A DNA stretch of 64,000 nt from JABSSA01 sp039960995 (lineage in GTDB: Bacteria > Pseudomonadota > Alphaproteobacteria > Rhodobacterales > Rhodobacteraceae), in contig JBDVKF010000044.1 of assembly GCA_039960995.1 (NCBI GenBank), positions 62,001-126,000 on the forward strand, in the 5' to 3' direction. Below the pieces are notes generated by a model. That model was not told the DNA's origin. It saw nothing but the letters and a program-made list of their open reading frames with translations, and did not search any database. The translations under genes and the position numbers were made by a program. Shown here in pieces: positions 8,199 to 16,368 of the stretch (its first letter is position 1; every line of letters begins with the position of its first letter).

Positions 8199-8577
8199 AC
8201 GCGCGGAGGATCGGATGATCGCGGGGGGCAACTCTCGAGGAAAGTCCGGACTCCAAAAAGCAACGGTGCCGGGTAACGCCCGGGCGGGGCAACCCGACGG
8301 AGAGCGCCACAGAAAACAAACCGCCTTTGTTCGCAAAGGTCAGGGTGAAACGGTGGGGTAAGAGCCCACCGCGGACCGGGCAACCGGGACGGCAAGGCAA
8401 GCCCCACCGGGAGCAATGCCAAATAGGGATCGCGTGCCGCGCAAGTGGCGGGGTTGCTTTTGCCCCAGCAGATCCGGGTCGGCAGCTAGAGGCACCGTGG
8501 CAACGCGGCGCCAAGAGGAATGATCATCGAAGGGGGCAACCCTGGAACAGAATCCGGCTTACAGATTCTCCGCGCGT
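8199..8577 (+). ncRNA. rnpB: RNase P RNA (bacterial type A)
   Basis: Catalytic RNA of RNase P, which matures tRNA 5' ends. The strand shows the conserved GAGGAAAGTCCGGAC near the 5' end (P4 5' half), AGGGTGAAACGGTGGGGTAAGAGCCCACCGCG in the specificity domain (written here only as a landmark, 8341-8373) and the 3' core AGAGGAATGATCAT followed by ACAGAATCCGGCTTACAG. The ends pair as P1: ACGCGCGGAG (8199-8208) with CTCCGCGCGT (8568-8577). Length about 379 nt, normal for alphaproteobacteria. The 3' end directly abuts the stop codon of the convergent small gene at 8578. Confidence 0.96.
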
Positions 8578-8784
8578 TTATTTTGTTGTGTAATCTATAG
8601 AAATGCCTTGGTCATTTTTACGTGCTGTGACGTGATTGTCGTCCAACCAGAGCTTTTTGCCTGAAGCCTTTTGAAGAAATTCAGCCTCTGACGTGATACG
8701 TTTGAAACCGTCAGCATAGGCAGGAGCGGCAAATGCCAAGGTCATGCCAACAGCGATACAACGCGAAAAGTTGGTCATTTTCAT
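8578..8784 (-). CDS. Small secreted protein of unknown function
   Basis: 68 residues: a Sec signal peptide (basic N-terminus, hydrophobic core, AYA at about residue 24) and a mature segment of about 44 residues with charged and aromatic positions (LWLDDNHVTARKNDQG). No family recognised. It is convergent with rnpB and its TAA (8578-8580) begins right after the predicted end of the RNA. A weak AGGATA upstream of the ATG could serve as ribosome binding site. Confidence 0.55.
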   Translation of the reverse strand: MKMTNFSRCIAVGMTLAFAAPAYADGFKRITSEAEFLQKASGKKLWLDDNHVTARKNDQGISIDYTTK

Positions 8785-8868
8785 TATCCTGTTGAAAAAC
8801 GTGTCGACGGCTTACGGATTTTTTTGCCAAGATCGCAATATCCAAGCGGTTCATTTGCAGATTACCCG

Positions 8869-8896
8869 TTGACTCCGGTAGCAGGGTGGATAAAAG
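8869..8896 (+). promoter_or_regulatory. Candidate rpmG promoter
   Basis: TTGACT (8869-8874), 16-bp spacer, TAAAAG (8891-8896), about 50 bp upstream of the L33 start. It is the best sigma70-like pair in this gap. Confidence 0.4.
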
Positions 8897-8949
8897 CCGA
8901 ACTTCAAGTTTTTGCATGCGGATCGCCGCTTGCCCCGAGGAGATATATC

Positions 8950-9117
8950 ATGGCGAAGCCAACAACGATCAAAATCCGTCTGAACTCGACTGCAGACACA
9001 GGCCACTTCTATGTGACTAAGAAAAACGCACGCACCATGACTGAAAAAATGGTCGTTCGGAAATATGATCCAGTTGCGCGCAAGCACGTGGAATACAAAG
9101 AAGGTAAGATCAAGTAA
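8950..9117 (+). CDS. rpmG: 50S ribosomal protein L33
   Basis: 55-residue large-subunit protein. MAKPTTIKIRL at the start, GHFYVTKKNAR in the middle and KYDPVARKHVEYKEGKIK at the end are the standard L33 blocks. This form lacks the zinc-binding cysteines. The ATG at 8950 has GAGGAG 8 bp upstream; a longer in-frame ORF from 8824 is not coding. A terminator follows. Confidence 0.97.
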   Translation: MAKPTTIKIRLNSTADTGHFYVTKKNARTMTEKMVVRKYDPVARKHVEYKEGKIK

Positions 9118-9137
9118 GTCTTGGTTTCATATCGTTT

Positions 9138-9171
9138 CAAAGGGTCGCGCCATCAGGTTGCGGCCCTTTTT
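9138..9171 (+). terminator. Rho-independent terminator of rpmG
   Basis: Stem AAAGGGTCGC...TTGCGGCCCTTT with an imperfect base, followed by T residues, 20 bp after the L33 stop. Confidence 0.7.
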
Positions 9172-9195
9172 CGTTTCAAGAGGAGTCAGCGCGAT

Positions 9196-9657
9196 ATGCC
9201 GAATGTCCTAGTGCCGGAATTTTCAGTACGCGACTGTGACGTATCGCGGGACTTTTATTGCAACATACTCGGATTCAACGTGCGCTATGCGCGGCCAGAA
9301 GAGGGGTTTTGTTACCTTGAACGGGAGGGTGCTGAGCTGATGCTGGACCAGATCGGGCTTGGCCGCGACTTTGATGATCACATGCCCAAGCAATATCCAT
9401 TTGGTCGCGGTGTGAATCTGCAGATTCTGGTGAGCGATGTGACCAGTTTGGCAAACAGCTGTGCGGTGGCGGGTGTGGAGCTTTACCTGCCATTGGAAGA
9501 GCGATGGTATCGCAAAGATCAAAAAAAGGTCGGAAACAAGCAATTTGTCGTTGCAGATCCAGACGGATATTTGTTGCGGTTTTTCGAAGACATGGGGACG
9601 CGTCCTTATGGGGATCACCGAAAGGGAGTGTGTCACAGACAAGAGGCCAAGCCATGA
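9196..9657 (+). CDS. VOC family protein (bleomycin-resistance-like)
   Basis: 153-residue vicinal-oxygen-chelate protein. It contains DMP..VLVPEFSVRD at the N-terminus, FYCNILGF in the first helix, an LEREGAELMLDQ strand and VADPDGYLLRFFED near the end. This pattern is common in proteins annotated as bleomycin resistance/glyoxalase; a drug-binding role is only a family possibility. The ATG at 9196 follows AGGAG. Its TGA overlaps the ATG of the next gene by 4 bases. Confidence 0.82.
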   Translation: MPNVLVPEFSVRDCDVSRDFYCNILGFNVRYARPEEGFCYLEREGAELMLDQIGLGRDFDDHMPKQYPFGRGVNLQILVSDVTSLANSCAVAGVELYLPLEERWYRKDQKKVGNKQFVVADPDGYLLRFFEDMGTRPYGDHRKGVCHRQEAKP

Positions 9658-10178
9658 AGCGTGTTATGATTGTTGGCGGGTCGGGATCTGGGAAAAGCAC
9701 ACTTGCGCGTGCTTTGGGCGATCTTACCGGATTGCCAGTGCATCACATGGATCGCATCCATTGGATGTCAGGATGGCAAGCGCGTGCATCCGAAGATAGG
9801 TTGCCGATGGCATTGGACGTTGAGAACGGCGAAGCTTGGATTTTCGAGGGCGGTTTTTCAAAGACGTATGACCATCGGGCCTCACGAGCCGACACGTTGA
9901 TCTGGATCGATCTGTCGGTTGGTCTGCGTATGTGGCGTGTCACAAAGCGTTTGATCCAATATTGGGGGCAAGAGCGACCCGATATGGCGGATGGTTGTAC
10001 GGAGCGTGTGCACGCCGAAACATTACCGTTTTATCGTTGGATTTGGGACACGCGTCACAGTCACAAAACCCGATTGTACAAGGTGATTAAAGATCATCCG
10101 CATTTGGATGTACATCGATTGGACTCGCCACGCGCTGTCACTCGGTTTCTCAAAACGGTTCAGGCAGATTGGACATGA
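9654..10178 (+). CDS. P-loop nucleoside/nucleotide kinase-like protein
   Basis: 174-residue P-loop NTPase of the adenylate-kinase-like group often annotated as a DNA topology modulation protein (FlaR-like). Walker A is GGSGSGKST (about residues 8-16), followed by LPVHHMDRIHW and GEAWIFEGGFS, which are typical for this group, and a basic C-terminal half. The substrate has not been established for the family. It is translationally coupled on both sides: ATGA overlap with the VOC gene and again with the GNAT gene. Confidence 0.8.
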   Translation: MKRVMIVGGSGSGKSTLARALGDLTGLPVHHMDRIHWMSGWQARASEDRLPMALDVENGEAWIFEGGFSKTYDHRASRADTLIWIDLSVGLRMWRVTKRLIQYWGQERPDMADGCTERVHAETLPFYRWIWDTRHSHKTRLYKVIKDHPHLDVHRLDSPRAVTRFLKTVQADWT

Positions 10179-10675
10179 CATTAAGAATTCGAACGGCGGA
10201 GATATCGGACATAGGCGCAATAGATGCGATTTTGCAGCGCTGCTATCCGCGCTTGCTTAAGGCAGATTATCCACCGTCTGTGCTGGCAAATGCACTGCCC
10301 CGCATGACGCAAGCGCAACCCAAGCTGATTGTGTCAGGTACGTATTTCGTAGCAGAAGATCGGGATGGCGTTCTAATAGGGGCTGGGGGTTGGACTGCGA
10401 CCATACCAGGCAAAGATGATCAGCAAACAGGGCGCGCCAACGTACGCCATGTTGTGACTGACGACCGGGCTCTTAGGCGCGGTATCGCACGTGCTTTGAT
10501 GGAGCACAGCTTTGATACAGCACGTGCGTCGGGTGCGACGTGGATGCATTGTATGGCGACACGCACCGCTGTGCCATTTTACGAGGCGGTTGGGTTTGAA
10601 AACCTTGGCCCAATTTCGGTGCCATTGGCCCCCGGTATCGACTTTCCCGCAGTTGAAATGCGCAAGGACCTGTAA
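10175..10675 (+). CDS. GNAT family N-acetyltransferase
   Basis: 166-residue acetyl-CoA-dependent acyltransferase. It has the fold's N-terminal RIRTAEISD strand, the central HVVTDDRALRRGIARALM segment (motif A, the pyrophosphate loop with R..G.A) and a C-terminal MATRTAVPFYEAVGFE, a classic motif B. Substrate unknown. The start overlaps the kinase-like gene stop (ATGA). Confidence 0.88.
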   Translation: MTLRIRTAEISDIGAIDAILQRCYPRLLKADYPPSVLANALPRMTQAQPKLIVSGTYFVAEDRDGVLIGAGGWTATIPGKDDQQTGRANVRHVVTDDRALRRGIARALMEHSFDTARASGATWMHCMATRTAVPFYEAVGFENLGPISVPLAPGIDFPAVEMRKDL

Positions 10676-10679
10676 CGAA

Positions 10680-10710
10680 AAAGGCCGGACACTTAAGCCC
10701 GGCCTCTTCA
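10680..10710 (-). terminator. Terminator between convergent genes
   Basis: AGGCCGG (10682-10688) pairs with CCGGCCT (10699-10705). On the minus strand the hairpin is followed by a run of five T, so it mainly ends the BI-1 gene and could also end the GNAT operon. Confidence 0.75.
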
Positions 10711-10731
10711 ATACTGATAAGCTTCTGTCAG

Positions 10732-11511
10732 TTATTCTTGCGAGCCCATGAACATCAGCAAGAACTGGAACATGTTGATGAAGTCCAAATACAGGTTCAT
10801 CGCACCATGTATCGCAGACTTGTCCAACCAATCCTGATCACCTGCATGTGCATGTGCGACATACATGTTCTTGATGTTCTGCGTGTCATACGCAGTCAGG
10901 CCGGCAAAGATCAAAATACCAATGATCGAAATCGCAAACATAATGGCAGGAGAGCCGAGGAAGATGTTGACGATCGATGCTACGATAAGGCCAATCACGC
11001 CCATGATAAGGAATGAACCCCATCCTGAGATGTCACGCTTGGTTGTGTATCCCCAAAGGCTTAAACCTGCGAACGCAATTGCTGTCACAAGGAATGTTTG
11101 CACAATCGAGAACGACGTGAAGGTGATGAAAATCCAACTCATCGAGATGCCCATCAACGCAGCAAACGCGAAGAAGGCAACTTGGACGGTACCAGCGTTT
11201 GCACGTTGTAGCACGGCACCCCAGCCGAACAAAATGAATGCCAAAGGTGCAAACATAAGCACCCAACGCAAGGGTGATGTGTAAACGGCTGCGCCAACGC
11301 CTGTCAGCATTTTGCCGTTGCCCAATTGGCCGACGGCCAATGCGGGGTCAGTTGTTGTTGCCAAACCAGCCAAAGCCCAAGCGGCCAATGCTGTAATCAG
11401 CATGCCCACGGACATAGTTCCGTAGACTTTATTCATATGGGAGCGAAGTCCCTCGTCAATCTGTGCCGCGCGTGCGCCGACGCCAGATCTGATCGTATTC
11501 AATTCAGCCAT
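10732..11511 (-). CDS. Bax inhibitor-1/YccA family membrane protein
   Basis: 259-residue protein with a polar N-terminal ~30 residues, then about seven hydrophobic segments. The conserved SLWGYTTKRD loop, GLTAYDTQNIK and a final LDFINMFQFLLMF block identify the BI-1 (TMBIM) family. Family members are pH-sensitive calcium-leak channels or regulators of membrane proteases; the role here is not evident. It is a single gene with a downstream terminator. Confidence 0.93.
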   Translation of the reverse strand: MAELNTIRSGVGARAAQIDEGLRSHMNKVYGTMSVGMLITALAAWALAGLATTTDPALAVGQLGNGKMLTGVGAAVYTSPLRWVLMFAPLAFILFGWGAVLQRANAGTVQVAFFAFAALMGISMSWIFITFTSFSIVQTFLVTAIAFAGLSLWGYTTKRDISGWGSFLIMGVIGLIVASIVNIFLGSPAIMFAISIIGILIFAGLTAYDTQNIKNMYVAHAHAGDQDWLDKSAIHGAMNLYLDFINMFQFLLMFMGSQE

Positions 11512-11684
11512 TAAGACCTCCGAACTGAGATGTGTGTCCTTTTTGGGTTCTCCCCACCCGCGGATTGACGCCCGCGCTGTAGTGAATATTGGCGCTCACG
11601 GTCATTTTTTCAAGCGAAATCGGGGCCGAATTACACAATTCGACACCGATCTCGGGCACTTTTTATTATCAATTGTGCAAAGTG

Positions 11685-11900
11685 TTAGTTGCGCCACGTC
11701 TGTGGCACGTCCCAAATTGGCTTTGCGGCTTCTTGAGCCGCTGCTTTCGCGCTGACGCCGATGTCACACAATGCGTCTGTATCCAAGGCGGCAAGAGCAC
11801 GGCGTGTCCGCCAGATTTCTAGATATTGCAAGGGGGACCGCAGGGAACGGCTTGGCGAACGGAGCGGAGCCGAGCGGGAAAAGATGTCTAAAATTGCCAT
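11685..11900 (-). CDS. DUF1127 small protein
   Basis: 71-residue protein whose middle section (EIWRTRRALAALDTDALCDIGVS) is the DUF1127 (YjiS-like) motif with conserved R..L..L....L.DIG. Small Arg-rich DUF1127 proteins have been linked to RNA and phosphate/carbon metabolism in other alphaproteobacteria; that link is not visible here. It is divergent from a LysR regulator. Confidence 0.85.
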   Translation of the reverse strand: MAILDIFSRSAPLRSPSRSLRSPLQYLEIWRTRRALAALDTDALCDIGVSAKAAAQEAAKPIWDVPQTWRN

Positions 11901-11929
11901 TTGGGGACCTCTCGGAGATTTAGTTTCGT

Positions 11930-12018
11930 GATGGGTTTTAAGTTTTTAATCGTGTTGCTTGATGTATATGGTTGATTATGCGACATTTGGAAAACGAATG
12001 TTTGTGACGAAACCCATC
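11930..12018. promoter_or_regulatory. Inverted repeat pair in the DUF1127/LysR divergent region
   Basis: TGATGGGTTT (11929-11938) and its exact reverse complement AAACCCATCA (12010-12019) bracket most of the 130-bp intergenic region. Candidate LysR half-sites flanking the divergent promoters; inference from position. Confidence 0.35.
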
Positions 12019-12032
12019 AAGGATTGTGAACA

Positions 12033-12911
12033 GTGAGAAATTTGGACATGACGACCCTAAGATCCTTTGTCGCTGTCGCTGACAGTGGCGGCGTTACACG
12101 TGCGGCTGGGTTCCTTCATCTGACACAATCTGCCGTGTCCATGCAGTTGAAGCGATTGGAAGAGTTGCTTGCCGTTGACTTGTTTGATCGCTCAGGCCGG
12201 TCCATTGCGTTGACGGCTGAAGGCGAGCAACTGCTGGTGTTTGCACGGCGTATGCTGGCGTTGAATGACGAAGCGGTGCGGCGTCTAACGGATCAAGCAT
12301 ATGAGGGCGAAATCACTTTGGGTGTTCCGCATGATATTGTGTATCCGGCGATTCCACGTGTTCTAAAACAATTTCACGCACTGTTCCCGCGAGTCAAAGT
12401 GCATTTGGTGTCGTCCTACACACGCGCACTAAAGGCGGATTTCGCCAAGGGCAGCTGTGATATGATTTTAACCACGGAAATTGAAACGGATTCCGGTGGC
12501 GAATTGCTATGTGTGCGACCATTAAGCTGGATTGGTGCTCCGGGCGGTGCTGCATGGCGACAACGCCCCTTGAAGTTGGCATTTGGTCGGATGTGTACGT
12601 TTCGTCCGCGTGTGATCGAACGATTGGATGATGCGGGTGTGGATTGGGACATGACCGTGGAAACGGACAGTGACAGAACGATCGAAGCGACGGTAAGCGC
12701 CGATCTGGCCGTTCACACAATGATCGAAGGCACCCAGCCGCCGCATTTAGAGCTGATCGATCATGGCGATGTTTTGCCCGATTTGCCGGAGCAGCGTATC
12801 AACCTTTACGGAGCTCAAGGGCAAGGGGGCGAAGTGCATGATTCGCTCGCCAATGCGCTTCGGCGGGCTTTTACATCCTTCGATTCATTACAGTTGCGTG
12901 CAGTTAAATAG
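12033..12911 (+). CDS. LysR family transcriptional regulator
   Basis: 292-residue regulator. The N-terminal winged HTH (about residues 5-65: TLRSFVAVADSGGVTRAAGFLHLTQSAVSMQLKRLE region) is a textbook LysR domain; the remainder is a LysR substrate-binding domain. I chose the GTG at 12033 because AAGGA lies 9 bp upstream; an ATG at 12048 is possible. It is divergent from the DUF1127 gene, a pair often seen in Rhodobacteraceae. Confidence 0.92.
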   Translation: MRNLDMTTLRSFVAVADSGGVTRAAGFLHLTQSAVSMQLKRLEELLAVDLFDRSGRSIALTAEGEQLLVFARRMLALNDEAVRRLTDQAYEGEITLGVPHDIVYPAIPRVLKQFHALFPRVKVHLVSSYTRALKADFAKGSCDMILTTEIETDSGGELLCVRPLSWIGAPGGAAWRQRPLKLAFGRMCTFRPRVIERLDDAGVDWDMTVETDSDRTIEATVSADLAVHTMIEGTQPPHLELIDHGDVLPDLPEQRINLYGAQGQGGEVHDSLANALRRAFTSFDSLQLRAVK

Positions 12912-13300
12912 GTGAGAAAACGCTTGGTCATTGCCCTATTTGAGAATGAAAGAAACTGAGAGTTAATGGTGATGGTGAAATGGTTAACGGAGCTACGAAA
13001 TTTTGGTGAGATGTAAGCCATTGAAAAACGGCATTCTTACGTAGCGTCGCCAGATTTCATTTTATTTTCAATAATTAAGAGCGATCTTTCAGCCGGAAAA
13101 GGTTAACAAAAGATTAACGCTTAGGTAATGAAGCTTAAGATTTACTCTACCATGCGTAGAGTGGTTTTTGTTGATTTTGGAATTTTTTGAAATTATCGTG
13201 CTGAGGATATTGGACAGGCCGACTAGCGGATCAGGTCAATTTAAGGACCTAATCGACAGCGATTTGCAGCCTGACGCAACAGAAGCAGATTGGAACGCCC
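12912..13300. other. Non-coding stretch upstream of the XRE regulator
   Basis: 389 bp, AT-rich, no credible ORF. It holds two small inverted repeats: ACTCTAC/GTAGAGT at 13144-13162 (7 bp arms, 5-nt loop, followed by a T-run) and AGGTC/GACCT at 13233-13250. It also has two copies of TTAAC-containing sequence around 13104-13120. The first hairpin could be a weak terminator or an operator for the downstream repressor-like gene. Confidence 0.5.
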
Positions 13301-13693
13301 ATGACACATCCTGTAGATGTGCACGTCGGGAAGAAAATTCGCCAGCGTCGCTGGCTCATTGGCATGACGCAACAAACACTTGCGGACATGGTTGGGATTA
13401 AGTTCCAACAAATTCAAAAATACGAAACGGGTGCAAATCGAGTCAGCGCGTCGCGTCTTTGGGACATTGGTGAAGCGATGGGTGTGCCTGCCTCTTTCTT
13501 TTTTGAAGGAATGGTAAGCGGTCAAGCTTTGGAGCTTAACGAAGCTCAGTTAGGTGATAAGGCAAATAATATGCCTGCCGATTTGATGGCAGATAAAGAG
13601 GCGATGGAACTGGTCAGGTCCTATTATTCCATTCCCGAGAACCAACGCCGACGTTTGTTTGAATTGGCCAGGGTTCTAAGCGACGCGGCCTGA
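13301..13693 (+). CDS. XRE family helix-turn-helix regulator
   Basis: 130-residue protein with a Cro/CI-type HTH at about residues 8-62 (GKKIRQRRWLIGMTQQTLADMVGI then QIQKYETGANRVSASRL) and a C-terminal helical tail. This size and layout match the alphaproteobacterial PraR/SinR-like single-domain regulators. The target is unknown; long A/T-rich upstream DNA suggests autoregulation. Confidence 0.88.
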   Translation: MTHPVDVHVGKKIRQRRWLIGMTQQTLADMVGIKFQQIQKYETGANRVSASRLWDIGEAMGVPASFFFEGMVSGQALELNEAQLGDKANNMPADLMADKEAMELVRSYYSIPENQRRRLFELARVLSDAA

Positions 13694-13739
13694 ACCGTCG
13701 AGCTTGCGTATCGGTTTCGCTTCTGGCAGGCCAATACGT

Positions 13740-14534
13740 ATGACCTATGACGTGCAAAATTTGACACTTGTGGCTCACGCGCTTGCGGACGCAGCTCGCG
13801 AAGCTATTCTCCCTTATTTTCGCCAAAGTACGTTGAGCACTGAAAACAAGTTAGCTGTCGGATTTGATCCGGTCACGGTCGCAGACAAAGCTGCGGAACA
13901 GGCAATGCGGCAAGTGTTGGCGGACCAACGGCCTCAAGACAGTATTCTGGGCGAAGAATTTGGGCACCAATTGGGTTCAAGTGATTTGACTTGGGTTTTG
14001 GATCCGATCGATGGCACGCGCGGCTTTTTGGCGGGAACGCCGACATGGGGTGTATTGATCGCTGTTGGTGATGAAGACGGCCCAGTGTTGGGCATGATTG
14101 ATCAACCCTATATTGGCGAACGGTTTTGGGGCGCTGAGAAGCAAGCATTCTATATGGGGCCATTGGGCCAAACGACCATCCAATCACGCGCCGCGCGCCC
14201 GCTGAACGAAGCGATCTTGTTCACCACATTCCCCGAGGTCGGGACCGAAGCGGATCGGCGTGGATTTGAAGCCGTGGCGGACCATGTGCGATTGGTGCGT
14301 TATGGCATGGATTGTTACGCATATGCGTTACTTGCTGCAGGCCAAATTGATCTTGTCATAGAAGCGGGGCTGCAACCTTACGACATTCAAGGACCAATTG
14401 GTGTCATTCAAGCGGCGGGTGGTTTGGTGACGGATTGGAATGGAAACCCGGTTCATGAGGGGGGACAAGTCTTGGCTGCGGCCAATGCTGAAATCCACGC
14501 GGTTGCTTTGGAAATCTTAAGAAAATCATCATGA
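13740..14534 (+). CDS. hisN: Inositol monophosphatase family; probable histidinol-phosphatase
   Basis: 264-residue Mg-dependent phosphatase. It has GEEFG (about 71-75) and the metal-site motif DPIDGTRGF (88-96), then GMDCYAYALLAAGQIDLVIEAGLQPYDI near the C-terminus. Within the family, the DGTRGF form and the overall length resemble the histidinol-phosphatases of actinobacteria and alphaproteobacteria rather than SuhB. No other his gene is nearby, so hisN is a probable rather than certain call. The start at 13740 avoids a poor N-terminal extension. The stop overlaps the next ATG (ATGA). Confidence 0.75.
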   Translation: MTYDVQNLTLVAHALADAAREAILPYFRQSTLSTENKLAVGFDPVTVADKAAEQAMRQVLADQRPQDSILGEEFGHQLGSSDLTWVLDPIDGTRGFLAGTPTWGVLIAVGDEDGPVLGMIDQPYIGERFWGAEKQAFYMGPLGQTTIQSRAARPLNEAILFTTFPEVGTEADRRGFEAVADHVRLVRYGMDCYAYALLAAGQIDLVIEAGLQPYDIQGPIGVIQAAGGLVTDWNGNPVHEGGQVLAAANAEIHAVALEILRKSS

Positions 14535-15862
14535 GCAGCGTCACACTGAAGAACGCAGACTTTATCGTTACGATGGATGATGGCAGGCGTGAGTTGCGTC
14601 ATTTTGATATCATTTTGCGCGGTGGCGTTATTGCCGATTTAGGATCAAACCTAATCGCAGAAGGCGAAGTGGTAGATGTATCAGGCTGTGTTGTCACGCC
14701 TGGCCTCGTGAATACGCACCATCACCTATATCAAAGTCTGACGCGGGCCGTGCCAGGTGGCCAAGATGCTCTTTTGTTTGGTTGGTTACAGACGCTTTAT
14801 CCCATTTGGGCGCAGTTCACCCCAGAGCATATGTTCGTATCCGCGCAAGTCGGGTTGGCCGAGCTTGCCTTGTCTGGATGTACCTTGTCGTCCGATCATT
14901 TGTACCTTTATCCAAATGGGTCACGCCTAGAGGACACGATTCACGCCGCGGCTGAATTGGGCCTCAGGTTCCACCCAACACGCGGTTCAATGAGCATTGG
15001 CGAAAGTGACGGCGGGCTTCCTCCGGATGCGCTTGTTGAACAGGAACGTTCGATATTGGAAGACTGCATTCGCGTGATTGATGGCTTTCACGATCCAAAC
15101 GAAGGCGCAATGTGCCGAGTGAGCGTCGCGCCGTGCTCGCCATTTTCAGTCAGTCGCGACTTGATGCAAGACTCCGCGATTTTGGCGCGCGACAAAGGCG
15201 TGATGATGCACACGCATTTGGCTGAGAACGACGAGGACGTGGCGTACAGTCTTGAAAAATTCGGCTGTCGTCCGGGGCAATATGCACAGGACTTGGGCTG
15301 GGTTGGGCCCGATGTTTGGCATGCTCACTGCGTAAAGCTCGACGCGGATGAACAGGCATTGTTCGCGAAAACGGACACGGGAATAGCCCATTGCCCTTGT
15401 TCAAATTGTCGACTTGGGTCTGGCATCGCGCCAGTTCGTGCAATGCAAGACATTGGCGTGAAAGTTGGGCTTGGGGTGGACGGGTCAGCGTCTAACGATG
15501 CGGGTAATTTGATCGCTGAAGCACGGCAGGCAATGTTGTTGCAACGGGTCGCCAATGGCGCAGACGCAATGTCTGCGCGCGACGCATTTTGGATTGCGAC
15601 ACGTGGCGGTGCGTCTGTTCTCGGGCGTGATGATGTGGGGCAAATTGCAGTTGGTAAGCGTGCGGACATCGCGATTTGGGATGTCCAAGGGATTGAAAGC
15701 GCCGGAAGCTGGGATACAGCCGCATTGCTGTTGGCGGGGCCGACGACTGTGCGCGATTTGTTTGTGGAAGGACGCCAGATTGTACGCGATGGTCAGATCG
15801 CAACGCTTGATTTGCGTTCGGTCATTGATCGTCAAAACCATCTGGCAGCGGGGTTGCAATGA
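14531..15862 (+). CDS. 8-oxoguanine deaminase / related amidohydrolase
   Basis: 443-residue amidohydrolase-superfamily deaminase. Metal ligands appear in order: HxH in NTHHHLYQS (His63, His65), THLAEN, HAHC and GLGVDGSASND (Asp). SASND and the HCPCSNCRLGSG segment are hallmarks of the 8-oxoguanine/isoxanthopterin deaminase branch. The reaction would convert 8-oxoguanine to uric acid and ammonia. The neighbouring guanine deaminase supports a purine-base role. It overlaps hisN (4 bp) and the CAP gene (4 bp), so the three are coupled. Confidence 0.85.
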   Translation: MSSVTLKNADFIVTMDDGRRELRHFDIILRGGVIADLGSNLIAEGEVVDVSGCVVTPGLVNTHHHLYQSLTRAVPGGQDALLFGWLQTLYPIWAQFTPEHMFVSAQVGLAELALSGCTLSSDHLYLYPNGSRLEDTIHAAAELGLRFHPTRGSMSIGESDGGLPPDALVEQERSILEDCIRVIDGFHDPNEGAMCRVSVAPCSPFSVSRDLMQDSAILARDKGVMMHTHLAENDEDVAYSLEKFGCRPGQYAQDLGWVGPDVWHAHCVKLDADEQALFAKTDTGIAHCPCSNCRLGSGIAPVRAMQDIGVKVGLGVDGSASNDAGNLIAEARQAMLLQRVANGADAMSARDAFWIATRGGASVLGRDDVGQIAVGKRADIAIWDVQGIESAGSWDTAALLLAGPTTVRDLFVEGRQIVRDGQIATLDLRSVIDRQNHLAAGLQ

Positions 15863-16275
15863 TGCGGTTTGTGCTTGCCTTGATCTGGATGGCCCAATCG
15901 GTCGCCGCTGACACGTCGGTGTTGTCGGCTGTCAACGCCGAACGCAGTGCGCGCGGGTTGGCTGCTTTGACGTGGGATGTTGAGTTGGAACAGGCGGCGG
16001 CCTGGCACGCTCAGGATTTGCATCGCACCGGTCGCTTTAGCCATGATGGATCTGACGGATCGAACGTTCTTGATCGTGTAACACGAAGCGGCTTTCGGGC
16101 CTGTTTTGCAGCCGAAAATATCGCAAAAGGTCAACCTTCTTTGCCCTCAGTTATGGACAGCTGGATGCAATCAAAGGGGCATCAGCGTAACATATTGTCA
16201 AAACGGGCGAAATCCGTCGCAGTTGTGCTTGGCAAAGACAATATTTGGGTCATGGTTTTGGCCGCACCTTGCTAA
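15859..16275 (+). CDS. CAP (SCP/PR1) domain protein, probably secreted
   Basis: 138-residue CAP-family protein. It has a short signal peptide ending SVAA near residue 17, then VNAERSARGL, AAAWHAQDL, FSHDGSDG, AENIAKG, the WM.SKGHQRNIL signature and a final VMVLAAPC. The cavity His and Glu residues of the family are present (WHAQDL, ENIA, GHQRNI). The family's role in bacteria is undefined. It overlaps the deaminase stop (ATGATG). Confidence 0.85.
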   Translation: MMRFVLALIWMAQSVAADTSVLSAVNAERSARGLAALTWDVELEQAAAWHAQDLHRTGRFSHDGSDGSNVLDRVTRSGFRACFAAENIAKGQPSLPSVMDSWMQSKGHQRNILSKRAKSVAVVLGKDNIWVMVLAAPC

Positions 16276-16320
16276 TTTAACATTGTTGTCCAAAAAAACG
16301 TGTTGTCCGATTTAAGGTAA

Positions 16321-16358
16321 CGCGAAAGTCACCGGTAAAAAAGAAGGCTGCTTTCGCG
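16321..16358. repeat. Inverted repeat between convergent genes
   Basis: CGCGAAAG (16321-16328) and CTTTCGCG (16351-16358), exact 8-bp arms around a 22-nt loop, between the CAP gene and guanine deaminase. A T-run follows 8 bp later; a weak terminator is possible. Confidence 0.4.
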
Positions 16359-16368
16359 ACATGATTTT

